Of a stretch of 64,000 bases of DNA, positions 17,201-25,384 are shown piece by piece. Made by a program: the position numbers and the translations under genes. Source of the DNA: Pseudomonadales bacterium (lineage in GTDB: Bacteria > Pseudomonadota > Gammaproteobacteria > Pseudomonadales > Pseudohongiellaceae); the NCBI GenBank assembly GCA_024234325.1, contig JACKOJ010000005.1, positions 124,001 through 188,000 of the forward strand, in the 5' to 3' direction. Every line of letters starts with the position of its first letter. The stretch's first letter is position 1. The notes under the pieces were generated by a model. That model saw nothing but the letters and a program-made list of their open reading frames with translations, was not told where the DNA came from and did no database searches.

Positions 17201-18393
17201 CGAGTGAGGCGCGGGACTGGAAACTGATGCTGGCCAGCGAGACGGTGGCTGGTGAGCTGCGGGTGCCCTATGCGGCCACCATGCCGCTGGACGTGAATCT
17301 GCAGTATCTGCATCTTCCCGCCCCGGAGGGGGCAGACGAGCCGGTTCCGGTGTCCTTCACGGATTCCGGGCAGGCAGGCCCTCCTGCTGCAAACGATCCG
17401 GTCTGGCTGGAGCCCGTCGAACGTGTGGATATTCTTGCCGATGTGGATCCACGTGTCTTTCCCTATATGCGCTTCAAGGCGGCGTCCATTACCCGGGGCG
17501 AATCGGATTACGGCAGTTGGTCTTTCCTGCTGGAACCCAATGCCGGCGGCGCGGCCTTCTCCGACCTGCTTTTTGATACCCGTGGCATGCGCGCAGGCAA
17601 GGATGGAGAGGAGGGGCGTTTTGTCTGGACCTTCGACGGCGAGCGGCATCACAGCTATTTCAGCTCGGTACTCGAAGCGGGCAATATCGGCGCCGTGTTG
17701 AGCAATTTTGGTTACGCTCCCAGTCTGGAGAGCAGCAGTGCGCTCTTCCATGCCAGTCTCGACTGGCCCGGTTCCCCCGCCTTCTTCTCGGTGGAGTCCC
17801 TGAGTGGCGATATGGACCTGAAAGTGCTCGACGGGCGTTTCCTGCAGAGCAATGCAGGGGCTGCCAACGGGGCGCTGAAGCTGATCAGCATCATCAACTT
17901 CGATGCGCTGGTGCGCCGCCTGCGCTTCAGCGACGACCTGCTGCGTCGTGGTCTGTCCTATGAGCAGATCTATGGGTCCCTCAAGATCAACGACGGCATT
18001 GTGGACATTATCGACCGCCTGCAGATCATTGGACCGGCCAGTCTCTTCCAGGTGACCGGCCAGCTTGACCTGGCTCACCAGACCATCGACGGCTATCTGT
18101 ATATCACGCTACCGGTCAGCGACAATATTCCCTGGATGAGCGGTATTGCAGTGCTCAACAACCTGATTAACTGGCAGGTGGCGGTCGGTGTTTTTCTGTT
18201 TGACCAGATATTCGGGGATCAGGTGGACAGCCTGACCAGTGCCCAGTACACCCTCAAGGGGCCGTGGGAGGGGTTGGAACCGAGCCTGAATCAGGTATTC
18301 GGTACACCGGGCACCAATGCCGCCGGCACCCGAGCGGCACCCGCAGGGCAATCCCCGGCGCAGACGCCGGCAGCACCCCCCGCATCAAACTGA
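14248..18393 (+). CDS. yhdP: YhdP-family AsmA-like phospholipid transport protein
   Basis: A large inner-membrane-anchored, periplasm-spanning protein of the AsmA/TamB/YhdP group. In E. coli these bridge-like proteins support phospholipid movement to the outer membrane. The 1381 residues begin with one membrane anchor (about 10-32) and the DUF3971-type start YRADIEAELSLRLGQTV. Repeated beta-rich segments follow, with a conserved C-terminal part (FDALVRRLRFSDDL, LDLAHQTIDGYLYITLP). It follows rng by 55 bp and is followed by the nitrilase-family gene at 15 bp, the usual order. Confidence 0.92.
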   Translation: MILTLAKKTLSLLLAASFVLLVCLAVYVSLGRQLMPYVNNYRADIEAELSLRLGQTVQIAVLDGHWRGFNPVLDLQKVSIAAPGTSDAPAQALQLDFMTLEVDAVGSLLTRTLQLSSIDIESPALTLVEGNDGRWQLLGFESSGEVSLSPDQVLDLVSRVRDLTLSNLELTLQRADGRGRLFERSRVRFQNRGPQHFLHLDVWQDGVIGPLSVSAELQGNQIADLSGQIYLLVPQTDYSEIVAGRINESLTLDALAGNGEVWVDVQKGQVEAVQGSVSLSELAVALPAPLRVQDLGTQFFVHRGEAGRGWELWLEKFGFAWNGQTWRESNLYASYEDTAGLDVRADLLNLTVATGMLAASELLPAEANPVLAEINPRGELANLDLEWQRAAPGSEGDQWRLVTNVVDGAISARGPTPAIWGIDAYAELLFDTGAQRLTGFADVDSHRLMFQLPHLFDDVWDYDHVNGRVAVDLDLSQGQLLKLSSSVIVAESDVATGRAQFSLLNRRSGDEGDAADLELMVGLSEGDVSHKSLYLPRAEGVKDGLRELMNWLDRAIQGGRATNSGLIYRGSVMPDADPAERTLQMYFNVADGSLQYDPQWPALDRLAGHVLIDDRNVDIRVNSGESLGMGFDATSAAIRPNDSGNGNWLTVSGKGAGEAQQALHYLRETPVTRGFGNYISDWQGEGIVDLALSLRIPLGIQGSTPQVNVDLQLQDDTLYIPEFELRFNAVNGQLRYSTQNGLIGEALSARLFEQAVDVKVSSQVDAARTTQTLVDMRGRVDVPALRAWPKQSRFVSDVLSRAQGNMDYLAQLEIVQPAESELSGSEAQPRRRLTLTSELEGISLDYPEPFRKSEDGHLPLRMTIDFLDAREDLRLSLSDLASINMGLADGQIRNGLIFLGSGEEVNVRRLNASAPGLDVLGTLPRFDYEEWMRAVRDITSSSSSAASGGAANFSSLRQVINAVDVNIADAYAFGQNARDLNVQITSEARDWKLMLASETVAGELRVPYAATMPLDVNLQYLHLPAPEGADEPVPVSFTDSGQAGPPAANDPVWLEPVERVDILADVDPRVFPYMRFKAASITRGESDYGSWSFLLEPNAGGAAFSDLLFDTRGMRAGKDGEEGRFVWTFDGERHHSYFSSVLEAGNIGAVLSNFGYAPSLESSSALFHASLDWPGSPAFFSVESLSGDMDLKVLDGRFLQSNAGAANGALKLISIINFDALVRRLRFSDDLLRRGLSYEQIYGSLKINDGIVDIIDRLQIIGPASLFQVTGQLDLAHQTIDGYLYITLPVSDNIPWMSGIAVLNNLINWQVAVGVFLFDQIFGDQVDSLTSAQYTLKGPWEGLEPSLNQVFGTPGTNAAGTRAAPAGQSPAQTPAAPPASN

Positions 18394-18408
18394 GACAGGA
18401 CGTACAAA

Positions 18409-19260
18409 ATGAATGCGAAAGTAGCGGTAGTACAACTGGTGAGTGGCGCCCGCGTGCAGGGCAATCTGGATGCGGCGGCCAGGCAGATCCGTGCGGCGGC
18501 AGAGGCGGGTGCCAGCCTGGTGCTGCTGCCGGAGAACTTTGCCGTGCTGGACGCGGGGCCCTTGCCCGAATTTGCGGAAGAGGAAGGGCAGGGCGATGGC
18601 CTCCTGCAGGGCTTTCTGAGTGCCCAGGCCCAGGCTCATGGCATCACGCTGGTCGGTGGCACCATCCCCCTGATTACCCGGCCGCAGCAGCAGGGGGAGG
18701 GTGAACCGGTTCGCCTGACCGACGGCAGGGTGCGCCCGGCCAGCCTGGTCTACGGGCCAGACGGTACGCTGCTGGCACGCTACGACAAGATTCATCTGTT
18801 CGATGTGCAGGTGGAAGACAAACAGGCGCAGTATTCCGAGTCTCTGCGCTTCGAGCCGGGTGACGAACTTGTCTGTGTGGATACCCCGGTGGGCCGGCTG
18901 GGCCTGACTATCTGCTATGACCTGCGTTTTCCCGAGCTGTACCAGAGTCTGCGGGACCAGGGGGCACAGTTGCTGACGGTTCCCTCGGCCTTTACCCAGG
19001 TCACCGGCGCTGCTCACTGGGAAGTGCTGCTGCGCGCACGGGCCATCGAGAACCAGTGCTATGTGCTGGCTGCCAATCAGGGCGGCGTGCACAACGAGAT
19101 GCGCGAGACCTACGGACATTCCATGATCGTGGACCCCTGGGGCACGGTGCTGGCGCGACACGAAAAGGGCGAGGGCTTTGCGCTGGCAGAGATTGATCTG
19201 GCCCACCTCGATCGTGTGCGTTCCAGAATGCCGGTGCAGGCGCACCGGCGTCTCTCCTGA
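18409..19260 (+). CDS. Carbon-nitrogen hydrolase, Nit1/Nit2-like amidase
   Basis: Probably a deaminated-glutathione or omega-amidase repair enzyme, by family position. The 283 residues show the nitrilase-superfamily triad: Glu in LLPENFAVL (about 43), Lys in RYDKIHLFD and Cys in LTICYDLRFPELY. The yhdP-nit adjacency is common in Gammaproteobacteria, where tldD usually follows. Here tldD is absent and a DUF445 gene follows instead. The exact substrate cannot be told from sequence. Confidence 0.85.
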   Translation: MNAKVAVVQLVSGARVQGNLDAAARQIRAAAEAGASLVLLPENFAVLDAGPLPEFAEEEGQGDGLLQGFLSAQAQAHGITLVGGTIPLITRPQQQGEGEPVRLTDGRVRPASLVYGPDGTLLARYDKIHLFDVQVEDKQAQYSESLRFEPGDELVCVDTPVGRLGLTICYDLRFPELYQSLRDQGAQLLTVPSAFTQVTGAAHWEVLLRARAIENQCYVLAANQGGVHNEMRETYGHSMIVDPWGTVLARHEKGEGFALAEIDLAHLDRVRSRMPVQAHRRLS

Positions 19261-19297
19261 TCGCCTCATCGGTTGAACAGGCGCCCCCCTTTCCCGT

Positions 19298-20086
19298 ATG
19301 ATGCGCGCCTTGTCGGGCCTGGCACGTCGCTGGCCCTCTTCGTTTTTGGTGCCTGATGTGAGCCTGGACAAGAGTCTGCTGACCAATCTGATCGCCCTGG
19401 CCCTGGTGCTGATCGGGCTGAGCCCGGTGCCTGCGGCCCCCTGGTTTCTCAGCGCCGGGCTGTTTGCCCTGTCCGGCAGTGTCACCAACTGGCTGGCCAT
19501 CTACATGCTGTTCGAGCGGGTTCCCGGGTTTTACGGCTCCGGCGTGGTGCCTCTGCACTTCGAGGAGTTCAAGCGCGGTATCCGCAAGCTCATCATGCAG
19601 CAGTTCTTCAGCCCGGAGAACATTGAAAAGTTCATGCAGGAGTCCGGGGGGCTGTCCCGTAGCCTGGACGCCGAGATCGTGAAACTCATCGACAAGCTGG
19701 ACCTGGAGAAAGCCTTCGATTCCCTCCTTGATGTAATCATGGCCTCGTCCTTCGGCAATATGCTCAACATGTTCGGTGGCCGTGATGCCCTGAATCCCCT
19801 GCGGGAACCCTTCGTTACCCGCATGCGCGACTATTTCCTCGCAGTGGTGGATTCCGAAGCCTTCCGCGATTCGCTTGCCCGGGGGATTGCCAACGCCAGC
19901 GAGGGGGGAGAGACCCTGTACCGGCGCATCGAGCAGATTGTGGATCGCCGACTGGACGAACTGACCCCGCAACTGGTCAAGGAAATCGTGCAGAGCATGA
20001 TCAAGAAACACCTTGGCTGGCTCGTGGTCTGGGGTGGGGTGCTGGGCGGACTGATCGGTCTGCTGGTCACGGCGCTGGGTGCCTGA
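19298..20086 (+). CDS. DUF445-family inner-membrane protein
   Basis: Unknown function. Two hydrophobic segments near the N-terminus (LLTNLIALALVLIGLSPV and WFLSAGLFALSGSVTNWLA) are followed by the family hallmark NWLAIYMLFERVPGFYGSGVVP. A long amphipathic helical region comes next, and a C-terminal membrane hairpin (WLVVWGGVLGGLIGLLVTAL). The first 20 residues look unlike homologues and no SD precedes ATG 19298, so GTG 19358 (VSLDKSLLTNL) may be the real start. It occupies the place tldD normally takes downstream of nit. Confidence 0.8.
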   Translation: MMRALSGLARRWPSSFLVPDVSLDKSLLTNLIALALVLIGLSPVPAAPWFLSAGLFALSGSVTNWLAIYMLFERVPGFYGSGVVPLHFEEFKRGIRKLIMQQFFSPENIEKFMQESGGLSRSLDAEIVKLIDKLDLEKAFDSLLDVIMASSFGNMLNMFGGRDALNPLREPFVTRMRDYFLAVVDSEAFRDSLARGIANASEGGETLYRRIEQIVDRRLDELTPQLVKEIVQSMIKKHLGWLVVWGGVLGGLIGLLVTALGA

Positions 20087-20422
20087 TCCACAATTCTGAC
20101 GGACCTGGTCCGAGTTTTCCAAAAATAGAACGGATGTTCTGCCTCGTGTTTTCGTGCCTGCGAATGCGGGCAATCTCCCTCTGTCTGTTCGCGTTACTGG
20201 CCGATGTGCAATGCCCCTACCATTTGGTCCGGTATTGTGCATTTTTTCGCCAATTGCAGGCGTGCGTCACATTACGCGCCAGACAAAATGTATTATTTTG
20301 TATCAATAGATGTAAAAAGACCTCCCCTGTACTACAATGCGGCCCGAAATTTGTGATTGATTGACTGCCTGAACGGTCGATTATTCTTCTAACGAACCAG
20401 ATTGAGAGACTGAGCATTTACT
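20087..20422. other. 336-bp gap before tetR-type gene
   Basis: Noticeably more AT-rich than its surroundings over its last 150 bp. It contains the 19-bp palindrome at 20283-20301 and a TACAAT (20333-20338) that would suit a -10 box but has no convincing -35. I see no small gene or known repeat. Confidence 0.5.
20283..20301. promoter_or_regulatory. Candidate TetR-type operator
   Basis: ACAAAAT-gtatt-ATTTTGT is a perfect 7-bp inverted repeat with a 5-bp spacer, about 120 bp before the regulator gene. Its size and symmetry fit an operator for a TetR-family dimer acting on its own gene. This is inference from position and symmetry only. Confidence 0.4.
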
Positions 20423-21007
20423 ATGGCAAGACCAGTTGAGTTTGAGTACAACGATGTGTTGAACAACGCAATGGAGCAGTTCTGGCGCGAAGGCTTTGAA
20501 GCCAGTTCCGTGCAGAAGCTTCTGGATGTCACCGGAATCAACCGCGGTACTCTGTACAATTCATTCGGCGACAAGGACACTTTTTTCAAGGCCTGTCTCG
20601 ATCATTACAACAAGATGATCGCAAAGGATCTGGATGCCTCCCTTAATAATGCAGACTTGGCACCTTGGGCCGCTGTAGAGAAGTATTTCGATCTGACCCT
20701 CCTCTCCGTCACCAACAAGCAGCGTTCCATGGGTTGTCTGCTGGTCAACTCCTTCTGCGAAAGCATCAACTACAACAAGGATATCCAGAAGATTGTGCGG
20801 GCTTCCTTCGCCGTAATCCGCAAGGCACTGGTGAAGCGTCTGAAGGACGCCGAGAAAGGCGGCAAACTGAAAAAGGGTGTGAGTGCCGATTTCGCGGCGG
20901 AAGTGCTGATGAACACCCTGTACGGCCTGCGCGTGAACTCCCGCGATGGCAAGAATGCCAAGGCCCTGGGTGAACTGGTTCAGTTCACTGTTTCTTCCCT
21001 GCAGTAA
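20423..21007 (+). CDS. TetR/AcrR-family transcriptional regulator
   Basis: A 194-residue one-component repressor-type protein. The N-terminal HTH is seen in DVLNNAMEQFWREGFEASSV, LLDVTGINRGTLYNSF and GDKDTFFKACLDHY (about 10-60). The C-terminal helical ligand domain (about 75-190) includes GCLLVNSFCES, which resembles the TetR_C group found in regulators of redox and acyl compounds. The gene stands alone after a long leader and is followed by a 9-bp hairpin. Targets are unknown; the orphan exbD downstream has its own promoter. Confidence 0.85.
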   Translation: MARPVEFEYNDVLNNAMEQFWREGFEASSVQKLLDVTGINRGTLYNSFGDKDTFFKACLDHYNKMIAKDLDASLNNADLAPWAAVEKYFDLTLLSVTNKQRSMGCLLVNSFCESINYNKDIQKIVRASFAVIRKALVKRLKDAEKGGKLKKGVSADFAAEVLMNTLYGLRVNSRDGKNAKALGELVQFTVSSLQ

Positions 21008-21026
21008 TCCTGCCGATCTGCCTCCT

Positions 21027-21063
21027 GGAGGCGCAGTCCCCCGACATTCGGGGTTGCGCCTCC
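21027..21063 (+). terminator. Strong hairpin after tetR-type gene
   Basis: GGAGGCGCA (21027-21035) pairs perfectly with TGCGCCTCC (21055-21063), extended inside by a C4/G4 stem. No T-run follows, so it is a possible rho-assisted end or 3' stabiliser rather than a classical terminator. Confidence 0.45.
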
Positions 21064-21164
21064 AACTGCTCCCCCCACCCTCTTTGTGACCCTTGCGTTT
21101 CATGACGTTTCGGCCCCTCGGGCATGACCGAGCATCCGGTCGGTAGCCGATGGCAGAGCGGGTA

Positions 21165-21192
21165 TTGTGGTCAGGACATTATCGGGTATACT
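21165..21192 (+). promoter_or_regulatory. Candidate sigma70 promoter of exbD
   Basis: TTGTGG (21165-21170), a 16-bp spacer and TATACT (21187-21192) give a good -10 and fair -35, about 90 bp before the exbD ATG. Confidence 0.5.
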
Positions 21193-21283
21193 TGGGCCTT
21201 CGTGCGGCCCGTCAATGGTTGAAACTGGGCCTGGACAAAACGTTTCGTGTAGAGAAATAGCAGAAAACAACAGGTAGACAATA

Positions 21284-21700
21284 ATGAGAAAACTCGCAGG
21301 CACCAGAAAGAACGACGAGAGCAACGTAGACCTCACGCCCATGCTGGACGTGGTATTCATCCTGTTGATTTTCTTCGTAGTTACCGCCACATTCCTTTCC
21401 GAAACTGCCATTGACGCGGCGAGTAACGAGAACAACAACGAGACTCCGCCCGAACAGGATACTGACAAGAAGAACATCCTGATTGAACTGGGTGCCAACA
21501 ACGACATCATCCTGAACGGTGAGCCCCGCCCGATTCTTGAGAGCCAGATCCGCTCCAACATCGACCGTCTCAAGGCCGAGAACCCGGCAGCTTCCGTAAT
21601 CATCAAGCCGCACGTGCGCTCCAACGTTTCCACTCTGGTAGCGGTAATGGATTCTGCGCGTCAGGCCGGTATTGCCAATATCTCTATCGTAGAGCCCTGA
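21284..21700 (+). CDS. ExbD/TolR-family biopolymer transport protein
   Basis: In the family, ExbD or TolR forms a proton channel with ExbB or TolQ and energises TonB or Tol. The 138 residues have one N-terminal membrane span (about 23-41) beginning LTPMLDVVFILLIFFVV, with the conserved channel Asp in PMLD, and a periplasmic domain ending in MDSARQAGIANISIV. No exbB, tolQ or tonB is adjacent and the gene is bounded by its own promoter and a strong terminator, so it is an orphan here. The partner must be encoded elsewhere. Confidence 0.88.
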   Translation: MRKLAGTRKNDESNVDLTPMLDVVFILLIFFVVTATFLSETAIDAASNENNNETPPEQDTDKKNILIELGANNDIILNGEPRPILESQIRSNIDRLKAENPAASVIIKPHVRSNVSTLVAVMDSARQAGIANISIVEP

Positions 21701-21743
21701 TCACCCGTCTGCAGTGCTCTGTGTGAGACTGCCGGGATCAAGC

Positions 21744-21771
21744 AAAAACGCACCCTAAAGGTGCGTTTTTT
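21744..21771 (+). terminator. Intrinsic terminator after exbD
   Basis: AAAAACGCACC and GGTGCGTTTTT form a perfect 11-bp stem around CTAAA, with a T-run on the 3' side. Both flanks carry A/T tracts, so it can work in both directions. It separates exbD from the aldolase/SDR gene. Confidence 0.92.
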
Positions 21772-21804
21772 GTTTCAAGCCAGTGAAAAACAGCGAGGGG
21801 ATGT

Positions 21805-23796
21805 ATGCAGAGTCTCTGGAATGATGAGGAGGCCGCAGGCTTTGCGGCGCAGGGCAGCCTGGGCCTGCGCGTCTACAGTTCGCAGTTGCTGGGGCGCGAT
21901 CCCGATCTGGTTCTGCATGGGGGGGGCAATACCTCCGTCAAGGGCAGGCTGGAGAATGTCTTTGGTGAGACGGAAGAGGTGCTCTACGTCAAAGGCTCCG
22001 GCTGGGATCTGCAGACGATTGCCGCCCCAGGCTTTCCTCCGGTCCGGCTGGCACACCTGAAACGGCTGGCCAGCCTCTCGTCCCTGAGCGACACCGACAT
22101 GATGCGCGAGTTGCGGCTTGCGCTGTTGAACCCTTCTGCGCCCACCCCGTCTGTTGAGGCCATCCTGCATGCCCTGGTCCCTCTGCGCTACGTGGACCAC
22201 ACCCATGCCGATGCGGTGGTGACCATCAGCAACTCGCCCAACGGCGAGGCGATTCTGCGTGAGATCTATGGCGACGAGGTGCTGGTCCTGCCCTATATCA
22301 TGCCGGGCTTCATTCTGGCGAAGCAGGTACACGAGGCGACCCGCGATGTGGACTGGCGCAGGCTCCGGGGCATCGTGTTGCTGCATCACGGCATCATCAC
22401 CTTCGACGATGACTGTCGTATCAGCTACGAGCGCATGATCGAGCTGGTGTCCCGTGCGGAGGATTATCTGAGTGCCCGGGTAGGCGCCAGTCCTGCTGGC
22501 GAAAGCAGGTCGGCCAACGGCACCGCGTCTGACCCGGATTACCGCCATCTGGCTACCCTGCGCCGGCAGGCCAGCGCCCTGATGGGAGCCGCCGTGCTTG
22601 CCCGCTGGGACCGCAGCTCCACGGCAAAATCCTTCTCTGCCCTGCCCGATGTGGCTGATCTGATTGCGCGCGGCCCGCTGACCCCGGACCACAGCATTCA
22701 CACCAAGCCCTTCGGCGCCGTGTTCGGTGACGATCCCCTGCCGGGCCTGGAGCAGTACCAGCGCGACTATCTCGCCTATTTCAAGCGTCATGCGAAGGAC
22801 TACCACACCTGTCTGGATCCGATGCCGCGTTTCGGCGCCTGGCTGGGCAAGGGCACGATCGCTCTGGGCGCCGACTGCAAACGGCTGCAGATCGTCAGCG
22901 ATATTGTCGAGCACACCACGCGTGCGATTCAGTGGGGAGAGAGCCTCGGGGGCTGGACCACCCTGCCGAAGCAGGATCAGTTCGATCTTGAATACTGGGA
23001 ACTGGAGCAGGCCAAGCTCCGAAGCAGTCAGACCCGACCCGAGTTTGCCGGGCGTGTGGTACTGGTGACCGGCGCCGCGTCAGGGATCGGCAAGGCCTGT
23101 GTCGATGCCTTCCTTGCCCAGGGGGCCGCCGTCGCTGCGCTCGATCGGAACCCGGAGGTCGAAACCCGCTGGCGCAGTGCCCAGGTACTGGGCATTGCCT
23201 GCGACGTGACCGTGGCGGAACAGGTGCGGGATGCCCTGCACCGGGTGGTAGGCTGGTTTGGCGGTATCGATGTGCTCGTCAGCAATGCCGGCAGCTTCCC
23301 TGCCAGTCGTCGCCTGGAGAGCATGGATGACGATACCTGGTCGCACTCGCTGGAACTCAATCTCACCGCACACCTGCGTCTGCTGCGGGATTGCACGCCC
23401 TTCCTGCAGGCTGGCATCGATCCGTCCGTGGTCTTCATCGGCTCCAAGAATGTGCCGGCACCCGGTCCGGGGGCAGGGGCATACTCCGTCGCCAAGGCCG
23501 GACTGGCGCAACTGGCGCGGGTGGCTGCGCTGGAACTCGGGGGCAGCGGAGTGCGCGTGAATACCCTGCATCCCAATGCTGTGTTCGATACCGGCATCTG
23601 GACGGACGAGGTGCTGCAGCAGCGCGCCAGCCACTACGGCCTGAGCGTTGACGAATACAAGAAACACAATGTGCTGGGGCGCCAGGTGCGTTCCAGCGAT
23701 GTGGCTGCCGGCGCCCTGGCTCTGGCGGGCAGCGCCTTTGCCTGTACCACCGGTGCCCAGGTGCCGGTGGATGGCGGCAATGAACGCGTGATCTAG
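21805..23796 (+). CDS. Bifunctional class II aldolase / short-chain dehydrogenase
   Basis: The N-terminal half (about 1-400) is a class II aldolase/adducin domain with HGGGNTSVKG, the zinc site DHTHADAV (His, His) and LHHGIITF. The C-terminal part (about 415-663) is an SDR with TGAASGIG, SNAGSFPAS and a YSVAKAG active site. The same fusion occurs in RhaEW-type enzymes that cleave rhamnulose-1-phosphate to DHAP and lactaldehyde and convert the aldehyde. Here mtnA follows at 21 bp and no rhamnose genes are near. Cleavage of a 5-methylthio- or 5-deoxy-ribulose-1-phosphate is therefore more likely (inference). Confidence 0.88.
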   Translation: MQSLWNDEEAAGFAAQGSLGLRVYSSQLLGRDPDLVLHGGGNTSVKGRLENVFGETEEVLYVKGSGWDLQTIAAPGFPPVRLAHLKRLASLSSLSDTDMMRELRLALLNPSAPTPSVEAILHALVPLRYVDHTHADAVVTISNSPNGEAILREIYGDEVLVLPYIMPGFILAKQVHEATRDVDWRRLRGIVLLHHGIITFDDDCRISYERMIELVSRAEDYLSARVGASPAGESRSANGTASDPDYRHLATLRRQASALMGAAVLARWDRSSTAKSFSALPDVADLIARGPLTPDHSIHTKPFGAVFGDDPLPGLEQYQRDYLAYFKRHAKDYHTCLDPMPRFGAWLGKGTIALGADCKRLQIVSDIVEHTTRAIQWGESLGGWTTLPKQDQFDLEYWELEQAKLRSSQTRPEFAGRVVLVTGAASGIGKACVDAFLAQGAAVAALDRNPEVETRWRSAQVLGIACDVTVAEQVRDALHRVVGWFGGIDVLVSNAGSFPASRRLESMDDDTWSHSLELNLTAHLRLLRDCTPFLQAGIDPSVVFIGSKNVPAPGPGAGAYSVAKAGLAQLARVAALELGGSGVRVNTLHPNAVFDTGIWTDEVLQQRASHYGLSVDEYKKHNVLGRQVRSSDVAAGALALAGSAFACTTGAQVPVDGGNERVI

Positions 23797-23817
23797 GGTT
23801 CCCGAAGGGAGGTGACC

Positions 23818-24918
23818 ATGCACATCAACGGACAGGCCTGGCGCACCATCTGGTTTGACGAGGCTGACCAGTGCGTTGGCATCATTGATCAGACCCGCCT
23901 GCCCCACCATTTCGAGACCCGTCGCCTGAACAGTCTGGATGACGCCTGCACCGCCATTTCCGCCATGCAGGTGCGTGGTGCACCGCTCATTGGGGTGACC
24001 GCCGCGTACGGGGTCTACCTGGCGCTGCGTGAGGGGCATGCGGATCTGGCAGCCATCTGTGAGCGCCTGCTGGCAACCCGGCCCACCGCAGTCAATCTGC
24101 GCTGGGCGCTGGAGCGGGTGTCGCGTGCCCTGCAGCAAACCCCCGAGTCCGAGCGTGCAGACGCAGCGCTGGCCCTTGCTGGCGTTCTCGCCGACGAGGA
24201 TGCTGCGGCGTGCAGTGCCATCGGAGAATACGGCCTTGAGCTGATTCGGGCGGCCTGGGATGCCAAACGTGCCGTGACGCCCGAGGCAGACTGTCTGGAT
24301 ATTCTGACTCACTGCAACGCGGGCTGGCTGGCCACGGTGGACTGGGGAACGGCGCTGGCGCCCATCTACAAGGCGCATCGCGCCGGAATTCCGGTGCATG
24401 TGTGGGTGGATGAAACACGACCGCGCAATCAGGGGGCCTTTCTGACGGCCTGGGAGTTGCAGCAGGAGGGCATCGATCACACCATCATCGTGGACAACGC
24501 AGGCGGCCATCTCATGCAGCACGGGCAGGTGGACCTGTGTCTGGTGGGCAGCGACCGCACCACGATTACCGGTGACGTCTGCAACAAGATCGGCACCTAT
24601 CTGAAAGCGCTTGCCGCCCATGATAACGGCGTGCCTTTCTACGTGGCACTGCCGGTGTCCACCATCGACTTCACACTGGAAGACGGACTGCGGGAGATTC
24701 CCATTGAGCAGCGACACCCGCACGAGGTGTCGCATATGCAGGGTTTGAACGAGCAGGGACAACTGACCCGTATTCAGGTGATGGCGCACCACAGTGCGGT
24801 GAACAATTACGGGTTTGACGTGACGCCTGCGCGTCTGGTGACGGCATTGATCACGGAGAAGGGCGTGTTTGCTGCCCGGCGTGACAGCTTGGCCGCCCTC
24901 GCGGAGCGGCCGGCCTGA
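23818..24918 (+). CDS. mtnA: S-methyl-5-thioribose-1-phosphate isomerase
   Basis: Isomerises 5-methylthioribose-1-phosphate to the ribulose form in methionine salvage; it also accepts 5-deoxyribose-1-phosphate in DHAP-shunt organisms. The catalytic Cys is seen in ILTHCNAGWLATVDWGTALA and the catalytic Asp in VGSDRTTITGDVCNKIGTY. GGGAGGT lies 5 bp before ATG 23818, preferred over the GTG 6 bp upstream. No mtnBCD or mtnK is nearby; the neighbouring aldolase/SDR suggests an aldolase route instead of the classical dioxygenase route. Confidence 0.92.
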   Translation: MHINGQAWRTIWFDEADQCVGIIDQTRLPHHFETRRLNSLDDACTAISAMQVRGAPLIGVTAAYGVYLALREGHADLAAICERLLATRPTAVNLRWALERVSRALQQTPESERADAALALAGVLADEDAAACSAIGEYGLELIRAAWDAKRAVTPEADCLDILTHCNAGWLATVDWGTALAPIYKAHRAGIPVHVWVDETRPRNQGAFLTAWELQQEGIDHTIIVDNAGGHLMQHGQVDLCLVGSDRTTITGDVCNKIGTYLKALAAHDNGVPFYVALPVSTIDFTLEDGLREIPIEQRHPHEVSHMQGLNEQGQLTRIQVMAHHSAVNNYGFDVTPARLVTALITEKGVFAARRDSLAALAERPA

Positions 24919-24925
24919 CAGCCTC

Positions 24926-25273
24926 TCAACCCGGCGGCCAGTGCATCTGGCGGCCCGCAAGCAGGTGCAGATGCAGATGACCCACGGTCTGGCCGCCTTC
25001 GTCGCCGGTGTTCAGCACACTGCGGAATCCCGTGTCGGCAAAGCCCTCCTGTTCCGCGATATGGCGGGCCTGGAGCATCAGGTGGCCCATCAGCGCAGCG
25101 TCCTCCACTTCGAGTGCCGCAACACTCTGGATGTGGCGGCGGGGAATCAGCAGGATGTGCTGGGGGGCCGCCGGGCTGATATCGCGAAACGCGATGACCT
25201 GATCGTCTTCATAGACACGGGTGGAAGGGATTTCTCCCGCCACGATGCGGCAGAACAGACATTGTGAGCTCAT
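24926..25273 (-). CDS. hinT: HIT-family purine nucleoside phosphoramidase (HinT-like)
   Basis: Hydrolyses aminoacyl-AMP-like phosphoramidates. The 115 residues contain the histidine-triad motif GHLHLHLL near the C-terminus, the N-terminal CLFCRIVAGEIPS with two cysteines seen in zinc-bearing HIT proteins, and VYEDDQVIAFRDISPAAPQH. Convergent with mtnA, with 7 bp between the stops. Confidence 0.93.
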   Translation of the reverse strand: MSSQCLFCRIVAGEIPSTRVYEDDQVIAFRDISPAAPQHILLIPRRHIQSVAALEVEDAALMGHLMLQARHIAEQEGFADTGFRSVLNTGDEGGQTVGHLHLHLLAGRQMHWPPG

Positions 25274-25384
25274 GTAGAGTGTCCTTGCGGGTGAAACGGA
25301 TTTGAGGGCACTCTAGCACGCAAGCCTGCAGGCGACCAAGCCGGTGGCAGGCCTCCGACAATTCACAAAAACAGGAGAATATCC

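Noticed and set aside
20134..20364. Small Cys-rich open frame before the TetR gene
   Set aside because: It covers the AT-rich control region and palindrome, has no SD and no similarity to known small proteins.
21027..21063. Hairpin after the TetR gene as a riboswitch for exbD
   Set aside because: It lies upstream of the exbD promoter, so it is not in the exbD leader.
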